From: Candidatus Equicola stercoris
GTDB lineage: Bacteria > Bacteroidota > Bacteroidia > Bacteroidales > Bacteroidaceae
Length of the DNA stretch: 55,693 nucleotides
NCBI GenBank assembly: GCA_018065415.1
Contig: JAGHTI010000023.1
Location: 1-55,693, forward strand
Direction: 5' to 3'
A program made the translations under genes and the position numbers. Under the pieces are notes generated by a model. The model made no database searches. It was not told where the DNA came from and worked only from the letters and a program-made list of their open reading frames with translations. Below, in pieces: positions 10,759 through 23,882 of the stretch (the first letter of the stretch is position 1; each line of letters starts with the position of its first letter).

Positions 10759-10831
10759 ACGGGAATAGCTTAGTTGGTAGAGTGTCGGTCTCCAAAACCG
10801 AAGGTCGGGGGTTCGAGCCCCTCTTCCCGTG
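10759..10831 (+). tRNA. tRNA-Trp (CCA)
   Basis: Acceptor ACGGGAA/TTCCCGT, anticodon stem-loop TCGGT CTCCAAA ACCGA; followed by CCA. Confidence 0.95.
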
Positions 10832-10854
10832 CCAAAATGAATTTTTGAAATTCT

Positions 10855-11046
10855 ATGATTAAAAAAGTTGTAAATTATTGTAAAGCTTGTTTTGACGAAC
10901 TTGCGCATAAGACTTCTTGGCCTACTCGTAAAGAGCTTACAAACAGTGCAGTGCTTGTATTATCTGCTTCCCTTATCATTGCACTAATAGTGTTTGTAAT
11001 GGACCAATGTTTCGGTTTTATTATGGGCATGGTTTATCCGGGCTAA
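10855..11046 (+). CDS. secE: Preprotein translocase subunit SecE
   Basis: Small single-TM protein with ELAHKTSWPTRKEL, between tRNA-Trp and nusG. Confidence 0.93.
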   Translation: MIKKVVNYCKACFDELAHKTSWPTRKELTNSAVLVLSASLIIALIVFVMDQCFGFIMGMVYPG

Positions 11047-11058
11047 AAACATTGAGAT

Positions 11059-11598
11059 ATGGCTGATTTCAAATGGTATGTGCTTCGCGCAATAACAGGT
11101 CAGGAACTCAAGGTTAAAGAATACATAGAGGCTGAGATGAAACATGATGCAGACTTTGCTGCTCATGTGAATCAGATTCTTATTCCTATGGAAAAACGTG
11201 TATCGCTGAGAAACGGTAAACGTGTGGAATCTTCTAAGACCTATCTACCTGGTTATATGCTTGTGGAGGCCAAACTTGAGGGCGAAATAGCACATAGATT
11301 GCGCTTTATGCCTAATGTAATGGGCTTTCTCGGTGGACTGGATAATCCGTCTCCTGTAAAACAATCAGAACTAAACCGTATGCTTGGTAATCAGGAAGAG
11401 GCTGAAATCAGAGGTGAAGAGGTGAACCTTCCTTTCTGTGTCGGTGAAACTGTAAAAGTAACGGATGGTCCTTTCAATGGTTTCTTGGGCGTAATCGAAG
11501 AGGTTAATAACGAGAAACATAAATTGAAAGTAATGGTCAAGATCTTTGGACGTAAAACTCCATTGGAACTCGGTTTTATGCAAGTTGATAAGGAATGA
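11059..11598 (+). CDS. nusG: Transcription termination/antitermination protein NusG
   Basis: [23 protein letters not shown] domain [18 protein letters not shown]. Confidence 0.96.
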   Translation: MADFKWYVLRAITGQELKVKEYIEAEMKHDADFAAHVNQILIPMEKRVSLRNGKRVESSKTYLPGYMLVEAKLEGEIAHRLRFMPNVMGFLGGLDNPSPVKQSELNRMLGNQEEAEIRGEEVNLPFCVGETVKVTDGPFNGFLGVIEEVNNEKHKLKVMVKIFGRKTPLELGFMQVDKE

Positions 11599-11655
11599 TG
11601 TTGCAGTGTTACGATGCACGCATTCTGATAAAGTAAATTTTAAAAACTAATAGAA

Positions 11656-12096
11656 ATGGCTAAAGAAGTTGCTGGACAAATCAAATTACAGATAAAAGGT
11701 GGTGCAGCTAATCCTTCTCCTCCAGTGGGCCCTGCCCTTGGTGCGAAAGGTATCAACATCATGGGATTCTGTAAGGAGTTTAATGCAAGAACGCAGGATA
11801 AGGCTGGTAAAGTTTTGCCTGTTGTCATTACTTATTATGCAGACAAGTCATTCTCATTCGAAATCAAGACACCTCCTGCAGCTGTACAATTGGTAGAGGC
11901 TGCCAAAATTAAGGGAGGCTCCGCAGAACCAAACCGTAAAAAAGTGGCTTCTGTCACTTGGGATCAGGTAAGAGCTATTGCAGAGGATAAGATGAAGGAT
12001 CTGAATTGCTTCACTGTAGAATCAGCAATGAAAATGGTAGCTGGAACAGCGAGAAGTATGGGTATTACCGTAAGTGGTGAGTTCCCTGGTAAATAA
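11656..12096 (+). CDS. rplK: 50S ribosomal protein L11
   Basis: [44 protein letters not shown]. Confidence 0.99.
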   Translation: MAKEVAGQIKLQIKGGAANPSPPVGPALGAKGINIMGFCKEFNARTQDKAGKVLPVVITYYADKSFSFEIKTPPAAVQLVEAAKIKGGSAEPNRKKVASVTWDQVRAIAEDKMKDLNCFTVESAMKMVAGTARSMGITVSGEFPGK

Positions 12097-12117
12097 TTTA
12101 TTTAATCAATTGAAAAG

Positions 12118-12813
12118 ATGAGTAAACTGACAAAAAATCAGAAATCAGCAGTTGAGAAAATTGAAGCAGGGAAAGCATACTCTCTCAAAGAAGCATCATC
12201 TCTTGTAAAGGATATTACGTTTACAAAGTTTGAGGCCTCTTTGGATATTGATGTACGTTTGGGCGTAGATCCGCGTAAGGCAAACCAAATGGTTCGTGGC
12301 GTAGTAACACTACCTCATGGAACGGGTAAGACAACGCGTGTGCTCTGTATTTGTACACCAGATGCTGAAGCTGCTGCCAAAGAAGCAGGTGCTGATTATG
12401 TAGGTCTCGGTGAATATATCGAGAAGATCAAGGGAGGTTGGACTGATATTGATGTTATTATTACAATGCCATCATGTATGGGAAAACTTGGTCCTCTTGG
12501 TCGCGTGCTCGGTCCGCGTGGTTTAATGCCAAACCCAAAAAGCGGTACTGTAACTATGGATGTTGCTAAGGCAGTTAAGGAAGTAAAAGCTGGTAAGATT
12601 GACTTTAAGGTTGATAAGGGTGGTATAGTACACAGTTCAATCGGTAAGATAACTTTTACTCCAGAGCAGATATATGAAAATGCTAAGGAGTTTATACAAA
12701 CTCTTATCAAATTGAAACCTGCTGCTGCAAAAGGTACATATATGAAAAGTATCTTTATTTCAAGCACTATGAGTAAGGGTATCAAAGTTGATCCTAAGTC
12801 TGTTGTGGATTAA
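12118..12813 (+). CDS. rplA: 50S ribosomal protein L1
   Basis: L1 signature [25 protein letters not shown]. Confidence 0.99.
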   Translation: MSKLTKNQKSAVEKIEAGKAYSLKEASSLVKDITFTKFEASLDIDVRLGVDPRKANQMVRGVVTLPHGTGKTTRVLCICTPDAEAAAKEAGADYVGLGEYIEKIKGGWTDIDVIITMPSCMGKLGPLGRVLGPRGLMPNPKSGTVTMDVAKAVKEVKAGKIDFKVDKGGIVHSSIGKITFTPEQIYENAKEFIQTLIKLKPAAAKGTYMKSIFISSTMSKGIKVDPKSVVD

Positions 12814-12832
12814 TCCTCTAAACTGAAGAATT

Positions 12833-13351
12833 ATGAAAAAAGAAACTAAAGATACCATAATCGTAGAGATTGGCGAGAAGTTAAAAGAATATTCTCATTT
12901 TTACCTCGTTAACATAGAAGGTTTGAATGCTGAAAAGACTTCAGAACTTCGTCGCAAGTGCTTTAAGAATGATATAAAGTTACTGCTGGTTAAAAATACT
13001 CTTTTACAAAAAGCATTGGAGAAGTCTAAAACAGATTATTCTGAACTTTACACTGCTTTGAAGGGTAATACAGCAATAATGTTCTGTAACACGGCAAATG
13101 CTCCGGCTAAGTTGTTGAAGGAATATAAGAAGGAAGAAATTCCTGCTTTGAAAGCTGCTTATGCAGAAGAAATGACTTTCGTCGGTGCAGACCAGTTGGA
13201 TGCTCTCGCTGCTATTAAGAGTAAGAACGAAGTTATTGCGGAGATTGTTGCTTTGCTGCAATCACCTGTCAAGAATGTTGTTTCTGCTTTACAATCAGGA
13301 CAGAATACTATTCATGGTGTTCTAAAGACTTTAGGCGAGCGTCCAGAATAA
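12833..13351 (+). CDS. rplJ: 50S ribosomal protein L10
   Basis: L10-like sequence between L1 and L7/L12. Confidence 0.97.
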   Translation: MKKETKDTIIVEIGEKLKEYSHFYLVNIEGLNAEKTSELRRKCFKNDIKLLLVKNTLLQKALEKSKTDYSELYTALKGNTAIMFCNTANAPAKLLKEYKKEEIPALKAAYAEEMTFVGADQLDALAAIKSKNEVIAEIVALLQSPVKNVVSALQSGQNTIHGVLKTLGERPE

Positions 13352-13393
13352 TAATCAAATAAGATAAAACAAACAAATTAAATTTTTAATAAA

Positions 13394-13774
13394 ATGGCAG
13401 ATATTAAAGCTATTGCTGAAGAGTTGGTAAACTTGACAGTGAAGGAAGTAAATGAGTTGGCAACAGTCCTTAAGGATGAGTATGGAATTGAACCTGCTGC
13501 TGCAGCTGTTGCTGTTGCTGCTGGTCCTGCAACTGCTGGTGCAGCTGATGCTGCTGAAGAAAAGACATCTTTCGATGTTGTTCTTACAGAGGTAGGTGAT
13601 GCAAAACTTCAGGTCGTAAAGGCTGTTAAGGAAGCTTGTGGTCTTGGACTTAAGGAAGCTAAGGATCTTGTAGACGGTGCTCCTTCAACATTGAAGGAAG
13701 GCATGTCTAAGGATGAAGCTGAAAACCTCAAGAAGGCTATTGAGGAAGCTGGCGCAAAGGTAGAATTGAAGTAA
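13394..13774 (+). CDS. rplL: 50S ribosomal protein L7/L12
   Basis: [47 protein letters not shown]. Confidence 0.99.
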   Translation: MADIKAIAEELVNLTVKEVNELATVLKDEYGIEPAAAAVAVAAGPATAGAADAAEEKTSFDVVLTEVGDAKLQVVKAVKEACGLGLKEAKDLVDGAPSTLKEGMSKDEAENLKKAIEEAGAKVELK

Positions 13775-13800
13775 TTCATACATTTTCGCTTGATATAAAT

Positions 13801-13852
13801 AAAAAGGTGTTGAGGGTCTCCAAATAGGAGATTCTCCACCTTTTGTTTTTTT
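13801..13852 (+). terminator. Strong hairpin with U-tract between rplL and rpoB (terminator/attenuator)
   Basis: AAAAAGGTG..GAG..TCTCC-AAATA-GGAGA..CTC-CACCTTTT then GTTTTTTT. Confidence 0.75.
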
Positions 13853-13913
13853 GTGGTGATCAACAACCACATACATTAATGTTGAAACTGAAAATCTGAA
13901 AAAAGAAAAGATA

Positions 13914-16900
13914 ATGTCGAAGAAAGTTGATAATAGAATAAATTTTGCAACGATTCAAAGTCAGATGCCGTTTCCTGATTTTCTTGATGTGCAATTGAAG
14001 TCATTCCGGGATTTCCTGCAGTTGGATACTCCGCCTGAAAAACGCAAGAATGACGGTCTTTATAGGGTGTTTGCAGAGAACTTCCCTATTTCCGATACAA
14101 GAAATAATTTCGTTCTTGAGTTTTTGGATTACTATATTGATCCTCCACGTTACTCAATAGAAGAATGTTTGGAACGTGGTTTGACTTATAGTGTACCTTT
14201 GAAGGCAAAATTAAAACTTTATTGTACTGATCCTGACCATGAAGATTTCGGGACAGTGATTCAGGATGTTTTTTTGGGTCCAATCCCTTATATGACGGAT
14301 AATGGTACTTTTGTAATCAATGGTGCTGAACGTGTTGTTGTATCACAACTTCATCGTTCTCCAGGTGTCTTCTTCGGGCAGACTGTTCATGCCAATGGTG
14401 TCTTACTCTATTCTGCACGTATTATTCCTTTCAAGGGTAGTTGGATTGAGTTTGCAACAGACATCAATGATGTGATGTATGCTTATATTGATAGAAAAAA
14501 GAAATTGCCAGTTACAACTTTGCTTCGTGCAATAGGTTATGAAACCGATAAGGATATTTTACAGATTTTCGATTTGGCAGAAGAGATAAAAGTAAATAAA
14601 ACTACTCTTAAGAAGTATGTGGGTAAAAAACTTGCTGGACAAGTGCTTAGAACATGGACAGAAGATTTTGTCGATGAAGAAACGGGTGAGGTAAGTTCGA
14701 TTGAAAGAAATGAAATCCTCTTTGATCGTGAAACGATGATTACTGATGAAAATATAAATGAAATCATTGATAGCGGTGCTCATACGATACTTGTCCACAG
14801 GGATGATACTATTGCACAGGAGTATTCTATTATCTTTAATACACTGCATAAAGATCCAACAAGAACAAGTTTAGAAGCAGTTAAATATATATATCGGCTC
14901 TTAAGAAATACAGAGCCAGCAGATGATACTACAGCAAAAGAGGTCATCACAAATCTGTTCTTTTCAGATAAACGTTATGATTTGGGAGATGTTGGTCGTT
15001 ATCGTATTAACAAGAAGCTTCATCTAGATACGGATATAGATGTTCGTGTTCTTACAAATGAAGATATTGTTGAAATTATTAAATATCTAATCCAACTGGT
15101 TAATTCAAAGGCTACTGTCGATGATATTGATCATTTGAGCAATCGCCGTGTGCGTACCGTTGGAGAGCAGTTGAGTAATCAATTCGCGATAGGTCTTGTA
15201 AGGATGAGTCGTACTATTAGAGAACGTATGAATGTGCGCGACAATGAAGTATTCACTCCTACAGATTTGATTAATGCAAAGACAATCTCTGGCGTGATAA
15301 ATACATTTTTTGGAACGAATCCTTTGTCTCAGTTTATGGATCAAACGAATCCATTGGCGGAGATTACTCATAAACGTCGTTTGTCTGCACTTGGACCGGG
15401 CGGTCTGTCTCGTGAACGTGCAGGTTTTGAGGTTCGTGACGTACATTATACACATTATGGACGTTTGTGCCCTATTGAGTCTCCAGAAGGTCCTAATATT
15501 GGTTTGATATCCTCTCTTTGTGTCTATGCAAAGATTAATAGTCTTGGATTTATTGAAACCCCTTATCGTCCTGTGTCAAATGCAAAAGTAGATTTGGATA
15601 ACTCAAAGGTTGAATATCTTACAGCAGAGCAGGAGGAAGGAAAGATTATTGGTCAGGGAAATGCTCCACTTAAGCCATCAGGTGATTTTATTCGAACTTT
15701 TGTTAAATGTCGTCAGGACGCGGATTATCCAGTAGTATCTCCAGATAAGGTGGAATATATGGATGTTGCTCCACAACAGATTGCTTCTATTGCAGCAGCA
15801 TTGATTCCATTCTTGGAGCACGATGATGCTCATCGTTCTCTCATGGGGTCTAATATGATGCGTCAGGCGGTGCCATTGCTTCATAATGATAGCCCGATTG
15901 TGGGTACGGGAATTGAAAAACAAGTATGTGAGGATTCTCGTACAATGATTACCGCAGAGGCGGATGGTGTTGTAGAATATGTTGATGCAACAACAATAAG
16001 AATTTTATATGATCGTACCGAGGAAGAAGACTTCGTTAGTTTTGAACCTGCATTGAAAGAATATAGAATTCAGAAGTTCCGCAGAACAAATCAAAATATG
16101 ACAATTGACCTTCGTCCACTTTGTAAAAAAGGAGAAAAGGTTCATAAGGGACAAATTCTGACAGAAGGTTATGCAACAGAAAATGGTGAACTCGCACTTG
16201 GACGTAACCTGCTTGTTGCATACATGCCTTGGAAGGGGTATAACTATGAGGATGCTATCGTGCTGAATGAACGAATGGTTCGTGAAGATGTGCTGACTTC
16301 TGTACACGTGGATGAATATGCATTGGAAGTGCGTGAGACAAAGCGTGGTATGGAAGAGTTGACTGCAGATATTCCTAATGTCAGTGAAGAGGCAACTAAG
16401 GATTTGGACGAAAATGGAATTATCCGTATTGGTGCAAATGTTGTACCAGGAGATATTCTTATTGGTAAAATATCTCCTAAAGGAGAAAGTGATCCTTCTC
16501 CAGAGGAAAAACTTCTTCGTGCTATCTTCGGAGACAAGGCTGGTGATGTAAAAGATTCTTCTCTCAAGGCAAATCCTTCATTGTCCGGAACTATCATAGA
16601 TAAGAAGTTGTTCTCAAGGGCTGTCAAAACCCGTGCTTCTAAACAGCAGGATAAGATAGCAATGAAAAAGATAGACGAGGAATACGATGCAAAGGTTGAA
16701 GATCTTAAATCTCTTCTCGTAGAGAAATTGCTTGTCCTTACCAAGGGTAAAACATCAAAGGGTGTAAAAGATTATGCTGGTGCAGAAATGATAGCAAAAG
16801 GCAGTAAGTTTACAACGACCAATTTAAAGAATCTGGAATACTCTGATGTCCAAATTAGCGAATGGACAAATGATGGACGCACTAATGAATTAATATCTCA

Positions 16901-17723
16901 GCTAATTACTAACTTCATGAAGAAGTACAAACTTCTTGATGCTGAGGTTAAACGTCGTAAATATGCTATCACTATAGGTGATGAACTTCCTGTAGGTATT
17001 ATGCAAATGGCAAAAGTTTATGTTGCCAAAAAACGTAAGATTAGTGTAGGTGATAAACTTGCAGGGCGTCATGGTAATAAAGGTATCGTATCCAAGATAG
17101 TACGTCAAGAAGATATGCCATTCTTGGAAGACGGAACTCCTGTTGATTTGGTACTTAACCCATTGGGTGTGCCATCTCGAATGAATCTTGGACAAATCTT
17201 TGAGGCTATTCTTGGTGCTGCAGGTCAAAAGATGGGTGTTAAATTCGCAACACCAATCTTTGATGGTGCACATATAGATGATCTTTGTGAATGGACAGAC
17301 AAGGCGGGATTACCTCGACTTTGTTCTACATATCTGTATGATGGTGAGACAGGTGAGCGTTTTGATCAACCAGCAACGGTAGGTATTACTTACTTCTTAA
17401 AGTTGGGTCATATGGTAGAGGATAAAATGCATGCCCGTTCAATAGGTCCTTATTCTCTTATTACTCAGCAACCACTTGGTGGTAAGGCACAGTTTGGTGG
17501 TCAGCGATTCGGTGAGATGGAAGTTTGGGCATTGGAAGCATTTGGCGCTTCGCATATCCTTCAAGAGATCCTAACGATAAAATCGGATGATGTTGTAGGC
17601 CGTTCAAAGGCTTATGAGGCAATAGTGAAGGGAGAACAAATGCCAACTCCAGGAATCCCAGAATCATTGAATGTATTGCTACATGAACTGAAAGGTCTTG
17701 GTCTAAGTGTAACATTGGATTAA
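13914..17723 (+). CDS. rpoB: DNA-directed RNA polymerase subunit beta
   Basis: Full-length RpoB with characteristic motifs ([41 protein letters not shown]). Confidence 0.99.
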   Translation: MSKKVDNRINFATIQSQMPFPDFLDVQLKSFRDFLQLDTPPEKRKNDGLYRVFAENFPISDTRNNFVLEFLDYYIDPPRYSIEECLERGLTYSVPLKAKLKLYCTDPDHEDFGTVIQDVFLGPIPYMTDNGTFVINGAERVVVSQLHRSPGVFFGQTVHANGVLLYSARIIPFKGSWIEFATDINDVMYAYIDRKKKLPVTTLLRAIGYETDKDILQIFDLAEEIKVNKTTLKKYVGKKLAGQVLRTWTEDFVDEETGEVSSIERNEILFDRETMITDENINEIIDSGAHTILVHRDDTIAQEYSIIFNTLHKDPTRTSLEAVKYIYRLLRNTEPADDTTAKEVITNLFFSDKRYDLGDVGRYRINKKLHLDTDIDVRVLTNEDIVEIIKYLIQLVNSKATVDDIDHLSNRRVRTVGEQLSNQFAIGLVRMSRTIRERMNVRDNEVFTPTDLINAKTISGVINTFFGTNPLSQFMDQTNPLAEITHKRRLSALGPGGLSRERAGFEVRDVHYTHYGRLCPIESPEGPNIGLISSLCVYAKINSLGFIETPYRPVSNAKVDLDNSKVEYLTAEQEEGKIIGQGNAPLKPSGDFIRTFVKCRQDADYPVVSPDKVEYMDVAPQQIASIAAALIPFLEHDDAHRSLMGSNMMRQAVPLLHNDSPIVGTGIEKQVCEDSRTMITAEADGVVEYVDATTIRILYDRTEEEDFVSFEPALKEYRIQKFRRTNQNMTIDLRPLCKKGEKVHKGQILTEGYATENGELALGRNLLVAYMPWKGYNYEDAIVLNERMVREDVLTSVHVDEYALEVRETKRGMEELTADIPNVSEEATKDLDENGIIRIGANVVPGDILIGKISPKGESDPSPEEKLLRAIFGDKAGDVKDSSLKANPSLSGTIIDKKLFSRAVKTRASKQQDKIAMKKIDEEYDAKVEDLKSLLVEKLLVLTKGKTSKGVKDYAGAEMIAKGSKFTTTNLKNLEYSDVQISEWTNDGRTNELISQLITNFMKKYKLLDAEVKRRKYAITIGDELPVGIMQMAKVYVAKKRKISVGDKLAGRHGNKGIVSKIVRQEDMPFLEDGTPVDLVLNPLGVPSRMNLGQIFEAILGAAGQKMGVKFATPIFDGAHIDDLCEWTDKAGLPRLCSTYLYDGETGERFDQPATVGITYFLKLGHMVEDKMHARSIGPYSLITQQPLGGKAQFGGQRFGEMEVWALEAFGASHILQEILTIKSDDVVGRSKAYEAIVKGEQMPTPGIPESLNVLLHELKGLGLSVTLD

Positions 17724-17761
17724 AATAACTGTAAATGTAAATTGTCAAAATTGTTACTATT

Positions 17762-20700
17762 ATGGCATTCAAAAAAGAATCAAAGGTAAAGAGTAATTTT
17801 ACAAAGATAACAATCGGTTTGGCTTCTCCTGAAGATATATTGAAGGAGTCTTTCGGTGAAGTTACAAAACCAGAAACAATAAACTACCGGACATATAAAC
17901 CTGAGCGTGACGGTTTGTTTTGTGAGCGAATCTTTGGCCCGACCAAAGATTATGAGTGTGCTTGTGGCAAGTATAAGCGCATAAAATATAAAGGGATTGT
18001 CTGTGATCGTTGTGGTGTTGAAGTTACTGAAAAGAAAGTGCGCCGTGAGAGATCGGGACATATTGAATTAGTTGTTCCAGTTGCGCATATATGGTATTTT
18101 CGTTCATTGCCGAATAAGATTGGATATCTTCTAGGACTTCCTACGAAAAAATTGGATTCTGTGATATACTATGAGCGTTATATCGTTATTAATCCAGGTC
18201 CAATGGCAAATAAGGAAGATGCAGATGGCAATCCTTATAATGGTTCACAGAAATTAGATCTTTTGACAGAAGAGGAATATAACGATATTTTGGATAAGTT
18301 CTGTTCCGAAGAGAATGAATATCTGGATGATAAAGATCCAAATAAGTTTGTAGCTAAGATGGGTGCCGAAGCAATCGGAGAATTATTAGCAGAATTGGAT
18401 TTGGATACATTATCATACGAATTACGTAACAGTGCGAATAGTGATGCATCTGCCCAGCGTAAGAATGAAGCACTGAAACGTCTTCAGGTTGTAGAAGCAT
18501 TCCGACAGAGTGCTGAAATAAATCGTCCGGAATGGATGATATTGAAGATTCTTCCTGTTATACCGCCAGAATTACGTCCTCTCGTACCACTTGATGGCGG
18601 ACGTTTTGCAACTTCTGATCTCAATGATTTGTATCGTCGTGTGATTATACGTAATAATCGCTTGAAGAGATTGGTAGATATAAAGGCACCTGAAGTCATT
18701 TTGCGAAATGAGAAGCGCATGCTTCAGGAAGCAGTAGATTCATTACTGGATAATTCGCGTAAGGCTAATGCTGTTAAGACAGATTCTAATCGTGCTTTAA
18801 AGTCTCTTAGTGATTCTCTCAAAGGAAAACAAGGTCGTTTCCGTCAGAATTTGTTGGGTAAACGTGTTGACTATTCTGCACGTTCAGTCATCGTTGTCGG
18901 TCCTGAACTGAAGATGGGAGAATGTGGTTTACCAAAACTGATGGCAGCGGAATTGTATAAACCGTTTATCATTCGAAAGCTCATAGAGCGTGGTGTTGTT
19001 AAGACAGTCAAAAGTGCAAAACGAATTGTTGACCGTCGCGAACCAATAATATGGGACATATTGGAAAATGTAATGAAGGGACATCCGGTATTGTTGAACC
19101 GTGCTCCAACTCTTCATCGTCTGGGTATTCAGGCATTCCAACCGAAGATGATTGAAGGTAAAGCAATACAGTTGCATCCATTAGCATGTACAGCATTTAA
19201 TGCCGATTTTGATGGTGACCAAATGGCTGTGCATCTTCCGTTGTCTAATGAAGCAATCCTCGAAGCACAAATATTGATGTTGCAAAGTCATAATATCCTC
19301 AATCCTGCAAATGGCGCACCTATTACGGTGCCATCACAGGATATGGTATTGGGACTTTATTATATTACAAAGATAAGACCAGGAGCAAAAGGAGAAGGAC
19401 TTACTTTTTATGGACCTGAAGAGGCGATAATAGCATATAACGAAAAGAAATGTGATGTCCATGCTCCTGTAAAAGTGTTGGTAAATGATATTGATAGCAA
19501 TGGAAAGCCGATAAAGCACATTGTTGATACATCCATAGGAAGAATTATTGTAAATGAAATGATTCCTAATGAGATGGGATATATAAATGAGATTATATCA
19601 AAGAAATCATTACGTGATATTATCAATAAGGTTATCAAGACGGTCGGAACTGCACGTGCATGTGAATTCCTTGACGGAATTAAGAACCTTGGATATAAGA
19701 TGGCTTATCTAGGAGGTCTTTCTTTCAATTTGGACGATATTATCATTCCAAAGGAAAAAGAAGAACTGGTAAACAAGGGAAATGCTGAAATTCAGCAGAT
19801 CACTGATAACTATAACATGGGTTTCATCACTGATAATGAACGATATAATCAGGTTATTGATACATGGACGCATGTTAACAATGAGTTGGGTAATGTGTTG
19901 ATGAATACGATGACAGAGGCTGACCAGGGCTTTAACTCTGTATTCATGATGCTTGACTCAGGTGCACGTGGTTCTAAGGAACAGATTAAACAGCTTTCAG
20001 GTATGCGTGGTTTGATGGCAAAACCTCAGAAGGCAGGTGCTGAAGGGCGTATGACAATCGAAAACCCTATTTTGTCTAACTTCAAAGAAGGTATGTCTGT
20101 ATTGGAATACTTTATCTCTACTCATGGTGCACGTAAGGGTCTTGCTGATACTGCTATGAAGACTGCCGATGCTGGTTATCTGACTCGTCGTCTTGTTGAT
20201 GTTTCACATGATGTCATCATTACAGAAGAAGATTGTGGTACTTTGCGTGGATTAGAGTGCACAGCAATCAAGAATGGTGATGAGGTAATCTCAACCCTTG
20301 GTGATAGAATCCTTGGGCGTGTATCCGTTCATGATGTAATCAATCCTAAAACAGGTGAAATTATTGTACACGCTGGTGAGGAAATAACAGAAGCAGCTGC
20401 AAAGACAATAGAAGAAAGTCCTATTGAGATGGTGGAGATACGTTCTGTTTTGACTTGTGAAAGTAAACATGGTGTCTGCCAAAAATGTTACGGACGAAAT
20501 CTTGCGACACAGAAAATGGTGCAGAAAGGTGAGGCTGTAGGAGTCATTGCTGCACAAGCCATTGGTGAACCAGGTACACAGTTGACACTTCGTACATTCC
20601 ACGCAGGTGGTATTGCCGGTGGTGCTGCTGCAAATGCGAGAGTTGTTGCAAAATACGATTCTATTGTAGAATTTGATGAATTGCGTACTGTTGATGCTGT

Positions 20701-22075
20701 AGATGAAAATAAAAATACAGTAAAGATTGTCGTAGGTCGTCTTGCCGAAGCTCGTTTTGTTGATGAGAAGACCGGTATTGTTCTTACTACTCAGCCTGTG
20801 CCTTATGGCGCAACATTGTTCGTTGATAACAAGTCAAATGTAAAACAAGGAGATATCATTGCTCAGTGGGACCCATTCAATGCAGTTATTATATCAGAAG
20901 TAACAGGTAAACTGAAGTTCTCTGATGTCATTGAAGGTGTAACTTATATGTCTGAGACAGATGATACAACCGGTTTGACGGAAAAGATTATCATTGAGTC
21001 ACGTGACCGTACGAAAGTCCCTACTTGTGATGTTCTTGATTCAAAAGGTGAAGTGTTGCGTACTTACAACTTCCCTGTTGGAGCACATGTTATGGTAGAG
21101 AATAATAAAAAGATAAAAACAGGTGATATCCTTGTTAAAATACCACGTGTTGTTGGTAAGGTGGGTGATATCACTGGTGGTCTTCCACGTGTTACCGAAC
21201 TCTTTGAGGCACGTAATCCATCTAACCCTGCCGTTGTTTCTGAAATAGACGGTGAGGTAACTATGGGTAAGTTAAAACGTGGAAACCGTGAGATAATTAT
21301 CACAAGTAAGTCTGGTGAACAGAGGAAGTATCTAGTTAATCTTAGTAAGCAGATTCTTGTTCAGGAGAATGATTATGTACGTGCTGGAACTCCTTTGTCA
21401 GATGGTAGCATAACTCCTGCGGATATTCTCGCCATCAAGGGGCCTACTGCTGTTCAAGAATATATCGTAAATGAGGTACAAGATGTATATCGTTTGCAGG
21501 GTGTGAAAATCAATGATAAGCACTTTGAGATTATCGTGCGACAAATGATGCGTAAGGTAATGATCAGTGATCCAGGTGATACGGGATTCCTTGAACAACA
21601 GATTGTTGATAAGTTGGACTTTATTGATGAGAATGATCATATCTGGGGTAAAAAAGTTGTCATAGATGAAGGTGATAGCGAAATTTTCCATAAGGGTCAG
21701 ATTGTCACTGCTCGTAAGTTACGTGACGAAAATTCTTCATTGAAACGTCGTGATTTGAAACCTGTTGAGGTGCGTGATACCATTCCTGCAACAGCAACTC
21801 AGATATTACAAGGTATTACTCGTGCTGCCCTTCAGACAAAGAGCTTCATGTCAGCGGCATCATTCCAGGAAACAACGAAGGTGCTCAACGAAGCTGCCAT
21901 CCGTGGAAAAGTTGACCGTTTGGAAGGAATGAAAGAAAATGTCATCTCAGGACATCTTATTCCTGCCGGAACAGGACTTCGTGAATTTGACAAGATTGTC
22001 GTAGGCTCACGTGAAGAGTATGAACGTATTATTGCAAACAAGAAAAATATACTTGATTTCCCTAGTGTAGATTAA
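17762..22075 (+). CDS. rpoC: DNA-directed RNA polymerase subunit beta'
   Basis: [23 protein letters not shown] and [18 protein letters not shown]. Confidence 0.99.
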   Translation: MAFKKESKVKSNFTKITIGLASPEDILKESFGEVTKPETINYRTYKPERDGLFCERIFGPTKDYECACGKYKRIKYKGIVCDRCGVEVTEKKVRRERSGHIELVVPVAHIWYFRSLPNKIGYLLGLPTKKLDSVIYYERYIVINPGPMANKEDADGNPYNGSQKLDLLTEEEYNDILDKFCSEENEYLDDKDPNKFVAKMGAEAIGELLAELDLDTLSYELRNSANSDASAQRKNEALKRLQVVEAFRQSAEINRPEWMILKILPVIPPELRPLVPLDGGRFATSDLNDLYRRVIIRNNRLKRLVDIKAPEVILRNEKRMLQEAVDSLLDNSRKANAVKTDSNRALKSLSDSLKGKQGRFRQNLLGKRVDYSARSVIVVGPELKMGECGLPKLMAAELYKPFIIRKLIERGVVKTVKSAKRIVDRREPIIWDILENVMKGHPVLLNRAPTLHRLGIQAFQPKMIEGKAIQLHPLACTAFNADFDGDQMAVHLPLSNEAILEAQILMLQSHNILNPANGAPITVPSQDMVLGLYYITKIRPGAKGEGLTFYGPEEAIIAYNEKKCDVHAPVKVLVNDIDSNGKPIKHIVDTSIGRIIVNEMIPNEMGYINEIISKKSLRDIINKVIKTVGTARACEFLDGIKNLGYKMAYLGGLSFNLDDIIIPKEKEELVNKGNAEIQQITDNYNMGFITDNERYNQVIDTWTHVNNELGNVLMNTMTEADQGFNSVFMMLDSGARGSKEQIKQLSGMRGLMAKPQKAGAEGRMTIENPILSNFKEGMSVLEYFISTHGARKGLADTAMKTADAGYLTRRLVDVSHDVIITEEDCGTLRGLECTAIKNGDEVISTLGDRILGRVSVHDVINPKTGEIIVHAGEEITEAAAKTIEESPIEMVEIRSVLTCESKHGVCQKCYGRNLATQKMVQKGEAVGVIAAQAIGEPGTQLTLRTFHAGGIAGGAAANARVVAKYDSIVEFDELRTVDAVDENKNTVKIVVGRLAEARFVDEKTGIVLTTQPVPYGATLFVDNKSNVKQGDIIAQWDPFNAVIISEVTGKLKFSDVIEGVTYMSETDDTTGLTEKIIIESRDRTKVPTCDVLDSKGEVLRTYNFPVGAHVMVENNKKIKTGDILVKIPRVVGKVGDITGGLPRVTELFEARNPSNPAVVSEIDGEVTMGKLKRGNREIIITSKSGEQRKYLVNLSKQILVQENDYVRAGTPLSDGSITPADILAIKGPTAVQEYIVNEVQDVYRLQGVKINDKHFEIIVRQMMRKVMISDPGDTGFLEQQIVDKLDFIDENDHIWGKKVVIDEGDSEIFHKGQIVTARKLRDENSSLKRRDLKPVEVRDTIPATATQILQGITRAALQTKSFMSAASFQETTKVLNEAAIRGKVDRLEGMKENVISGHLIPAGTGLREFDKIVVGSREEYERIIANKKNILDFPSVD

Positions 22076-22086
22076 TATATAAAAAA

Positions 22087-22404
22087 ATGTCAAAGGAAAA
22101 TATAGATCAAAATTATCAGCTAGAACTTGGCGAAAATGTGACTTTTGGTAACTATTCCAATATAGCACTAATCTCACATTCTTCGTCGGAGTTTGTGCTG
22201 GATTTTGCGAGGATGGCTCCAGGTTTAATGAAGCCATCAGTATGTGATCGCATAATCTTGGCACCGGAACATGCAAAACGTCTGTTGTTGGCTTTACAGG
22301 ACAACATTGCGAAATACGAGCATGTGTATGGGCAGATACAATTGGCAAAAAATCAATCTTCAAAACCGATTGCACCGTTTGATATAAATAAAGGTGAAGC
22401 CTAA
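22087..22404 (+). CDS. DUF3467 family protein
   Basis: Short protein with SEFVLDFARMAPG...RIILAPEHAKRLLLALQDNIAKYE, downstream of rpoC. Confidence 0.8.
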   Translation: MSKENIDQNYQLELGENVTFGNYSNIALISHSSSEFVLDFARMAPGLMKPSVCDRIILAPEHAKRLLLALQDNIAKYEHVYGQIQLAKNQSSKPIAPFDINKGEA

Positions 22405-23569
22405 GCTTTGGAATGCGAACTATATAAAGGTACTGGTAGCAAACTTTCTCATTTATATGTCGTTTATGCTACTAGTGCCTTTGTTACCATTGTATATGAG
22501 TGAGACGTTCGGTGCCGATAAGCATACTATTGGTATCGTGTTGGCGGGATATACTTTGGCCGCGCTTCTTATACGTCCTTTCAGTGGTTTTTTGGTTGAT
22601 ACCATGCCACGAAAGGTTGTTTTACTTGTAAGCCATTTTTTGTTTTTTGCGTTTTTTGCAGGTTACCTGATTGCAGGTAGCATCACATTATTTGCCATAG
22701 TGCGTACATTGCATGGGACCCCATTCGGGACACTTTCCGTCGCTCAGAATACAGCTGCCATAGATGTTCTTGACTCCTCGCGTAGGGCAGAAGGAATAGG
22801 ATATTTTGGATTGAGCAACAATTTGGGATTGGCTTTATCTCCGTCACTAGCTATCTTTATGATTCAACTCACAAATAGTTATGACGTTTTGTTTTGTTTG
22901 TCCCTATTGTTTTCGCTAATGTCATTGATAATAAATGCAAGTATAAAGATGCCTGTTCGTAATATAGTAAAAGAGAAACCTATTCTCTCTCTTGATCGTT
23001 TCATTCTTCTCAAAGGATGGAGCGAAGGCTTTTGTATAATATGCTTTTCCTTCGCTTATGGTGTGTTGTCCACCTATCTTGCGATATATGGTAAAGAGAA
23101 ATTAGGCATTACACAAGGCACAGGAGTGTTTTTCTCTCTTGTGGCTATAGGATTGATAATATCACGCCTTACTGGTGTTGCTAATTTAAGAAAGGGGAAG
23201 ATATTAAAAAATGCAGCCATTGGAGTCGTCACTTCAATGATTGCATATTTCCTTTTTGCCACAATACATCAGAGTTGGGCATATTATTGTTCTGCTTTCA
23301 TCATCGGTCTTGGGAATGGACACTTCTATCCTGCATTTCAAACGATGTTCATAAATTTGGCTGAACATTCACAACGAGGAACGGCTAATTCTACCATCCT
23401 TACATCTTGGGATTTGGGACTGGGATTAGGCATCCTATTAGGAGGAATAATAGCAGAAGCAACTACGTACAATACCGCTTTTTGGATGGGCGCAATTGTC
23501 AACTCTTTCGGGGTGCTGATGTTTTTCTTTTATGTACGCAGTCACTTTCTTCACAAGAGACTGAGATAG
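22394..23569 (+). CDS. MFS transporter
   Basis: 12-TM pattern, GTG start overlapping the DUF3467 gene; LLVPLLPLYMSETFGADKHTIGIVLAGYTLAALLIRPFSGFLVDTMPRKVVLL. Confidence 0.88.
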   Translation: MKPKLWNANYIKVLVANFLIYMSFMLLVPLLPLYMSETFGADKHTIGIVLAGYTLAALLIRPFSGFLVDTMPRKVVLLVSHFLFFAFFAGYLIAGSITLFAIVRTLHGTPFGTLSVAQNTAAIDVLDSSRRAEGIGYFGLSNNLGLALSPSLAIFMIQLTNSYDVLFCLSLLFSLMSLIINASIKMPVRNIVKEKPILSLDRFILLKGWSEGFCIICFSFAYGVLSTYLAIYGKEKLGITQGTGVFFSLVAIGLIISRLTGVANLRKGKILKNAAIGVVTSMIAYFLFATIHQSWAYYCSAFIIGLGNGHFYPAFQTMFINLAEHSQRGTANSTILTSWDLGLGLGILLGGIIAEATTYNTAFWMGAIVNSFGVLMFFFYVRSHFLHKRLR

Positions 23570-23573
23570 ATTC

Positions 23574-23876
23574 TCAAAGGATATTTATTATGGAAGAGAA
23601 ACCCGTAATGTCGAAAACTTCCTTAACCTGCGACTTCATGTTTTTCATCACCATCTTTCCTTTATGCTGATTAACGCTTTTTTGTAGCATTAGGAAAATT
23701 CTCAAACCTTGTGAGCTGGTATATTCCATATTTGTGCAATCGAATTCAATATCAGGATTTTCATCATTCAATAGTGACTGGATGTCAGCTTGAAATTGAT
23801 TGGCATTTGTTGTGTCGAGCCTTCCTGTGAGTTCTACAATGGTCTTAGTGCCATTTTTATTGATTTTTACTTCCAT
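23574..23876 (-). CDS. STAS-domain anti-sigma factor antagonist
   Basis: VELTGRLDTTNANQFQADI...DCTNMEYTSSQGLRIFL with conserved phospho-acceptor Ser. Confidence 0.88.
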   Translation of the reverse strand: MEVKINKNGTKTIVELTGRLDTTNANQFQADIQSLLNDENPDIEFDCTNMEYTSSQGLRIFLMLQKSVNQHKGKMVMKNMKSQVKEVFDITGFSSIINIL

Positions 23877-23882
23877 GATTAT

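Noticed and set aside
13685-13876. Minus-strand ORFs over the rplL 3' end
   Set aside because: Explained by rplL coding sequence and the rplL-rpoB hairpin.
22394-23569. MFS transporter as part of a mobile or resistance island
   Set aside because: No integrase, transposase or inverted repeats nearby; ordinary chromosomal context after rpoC.
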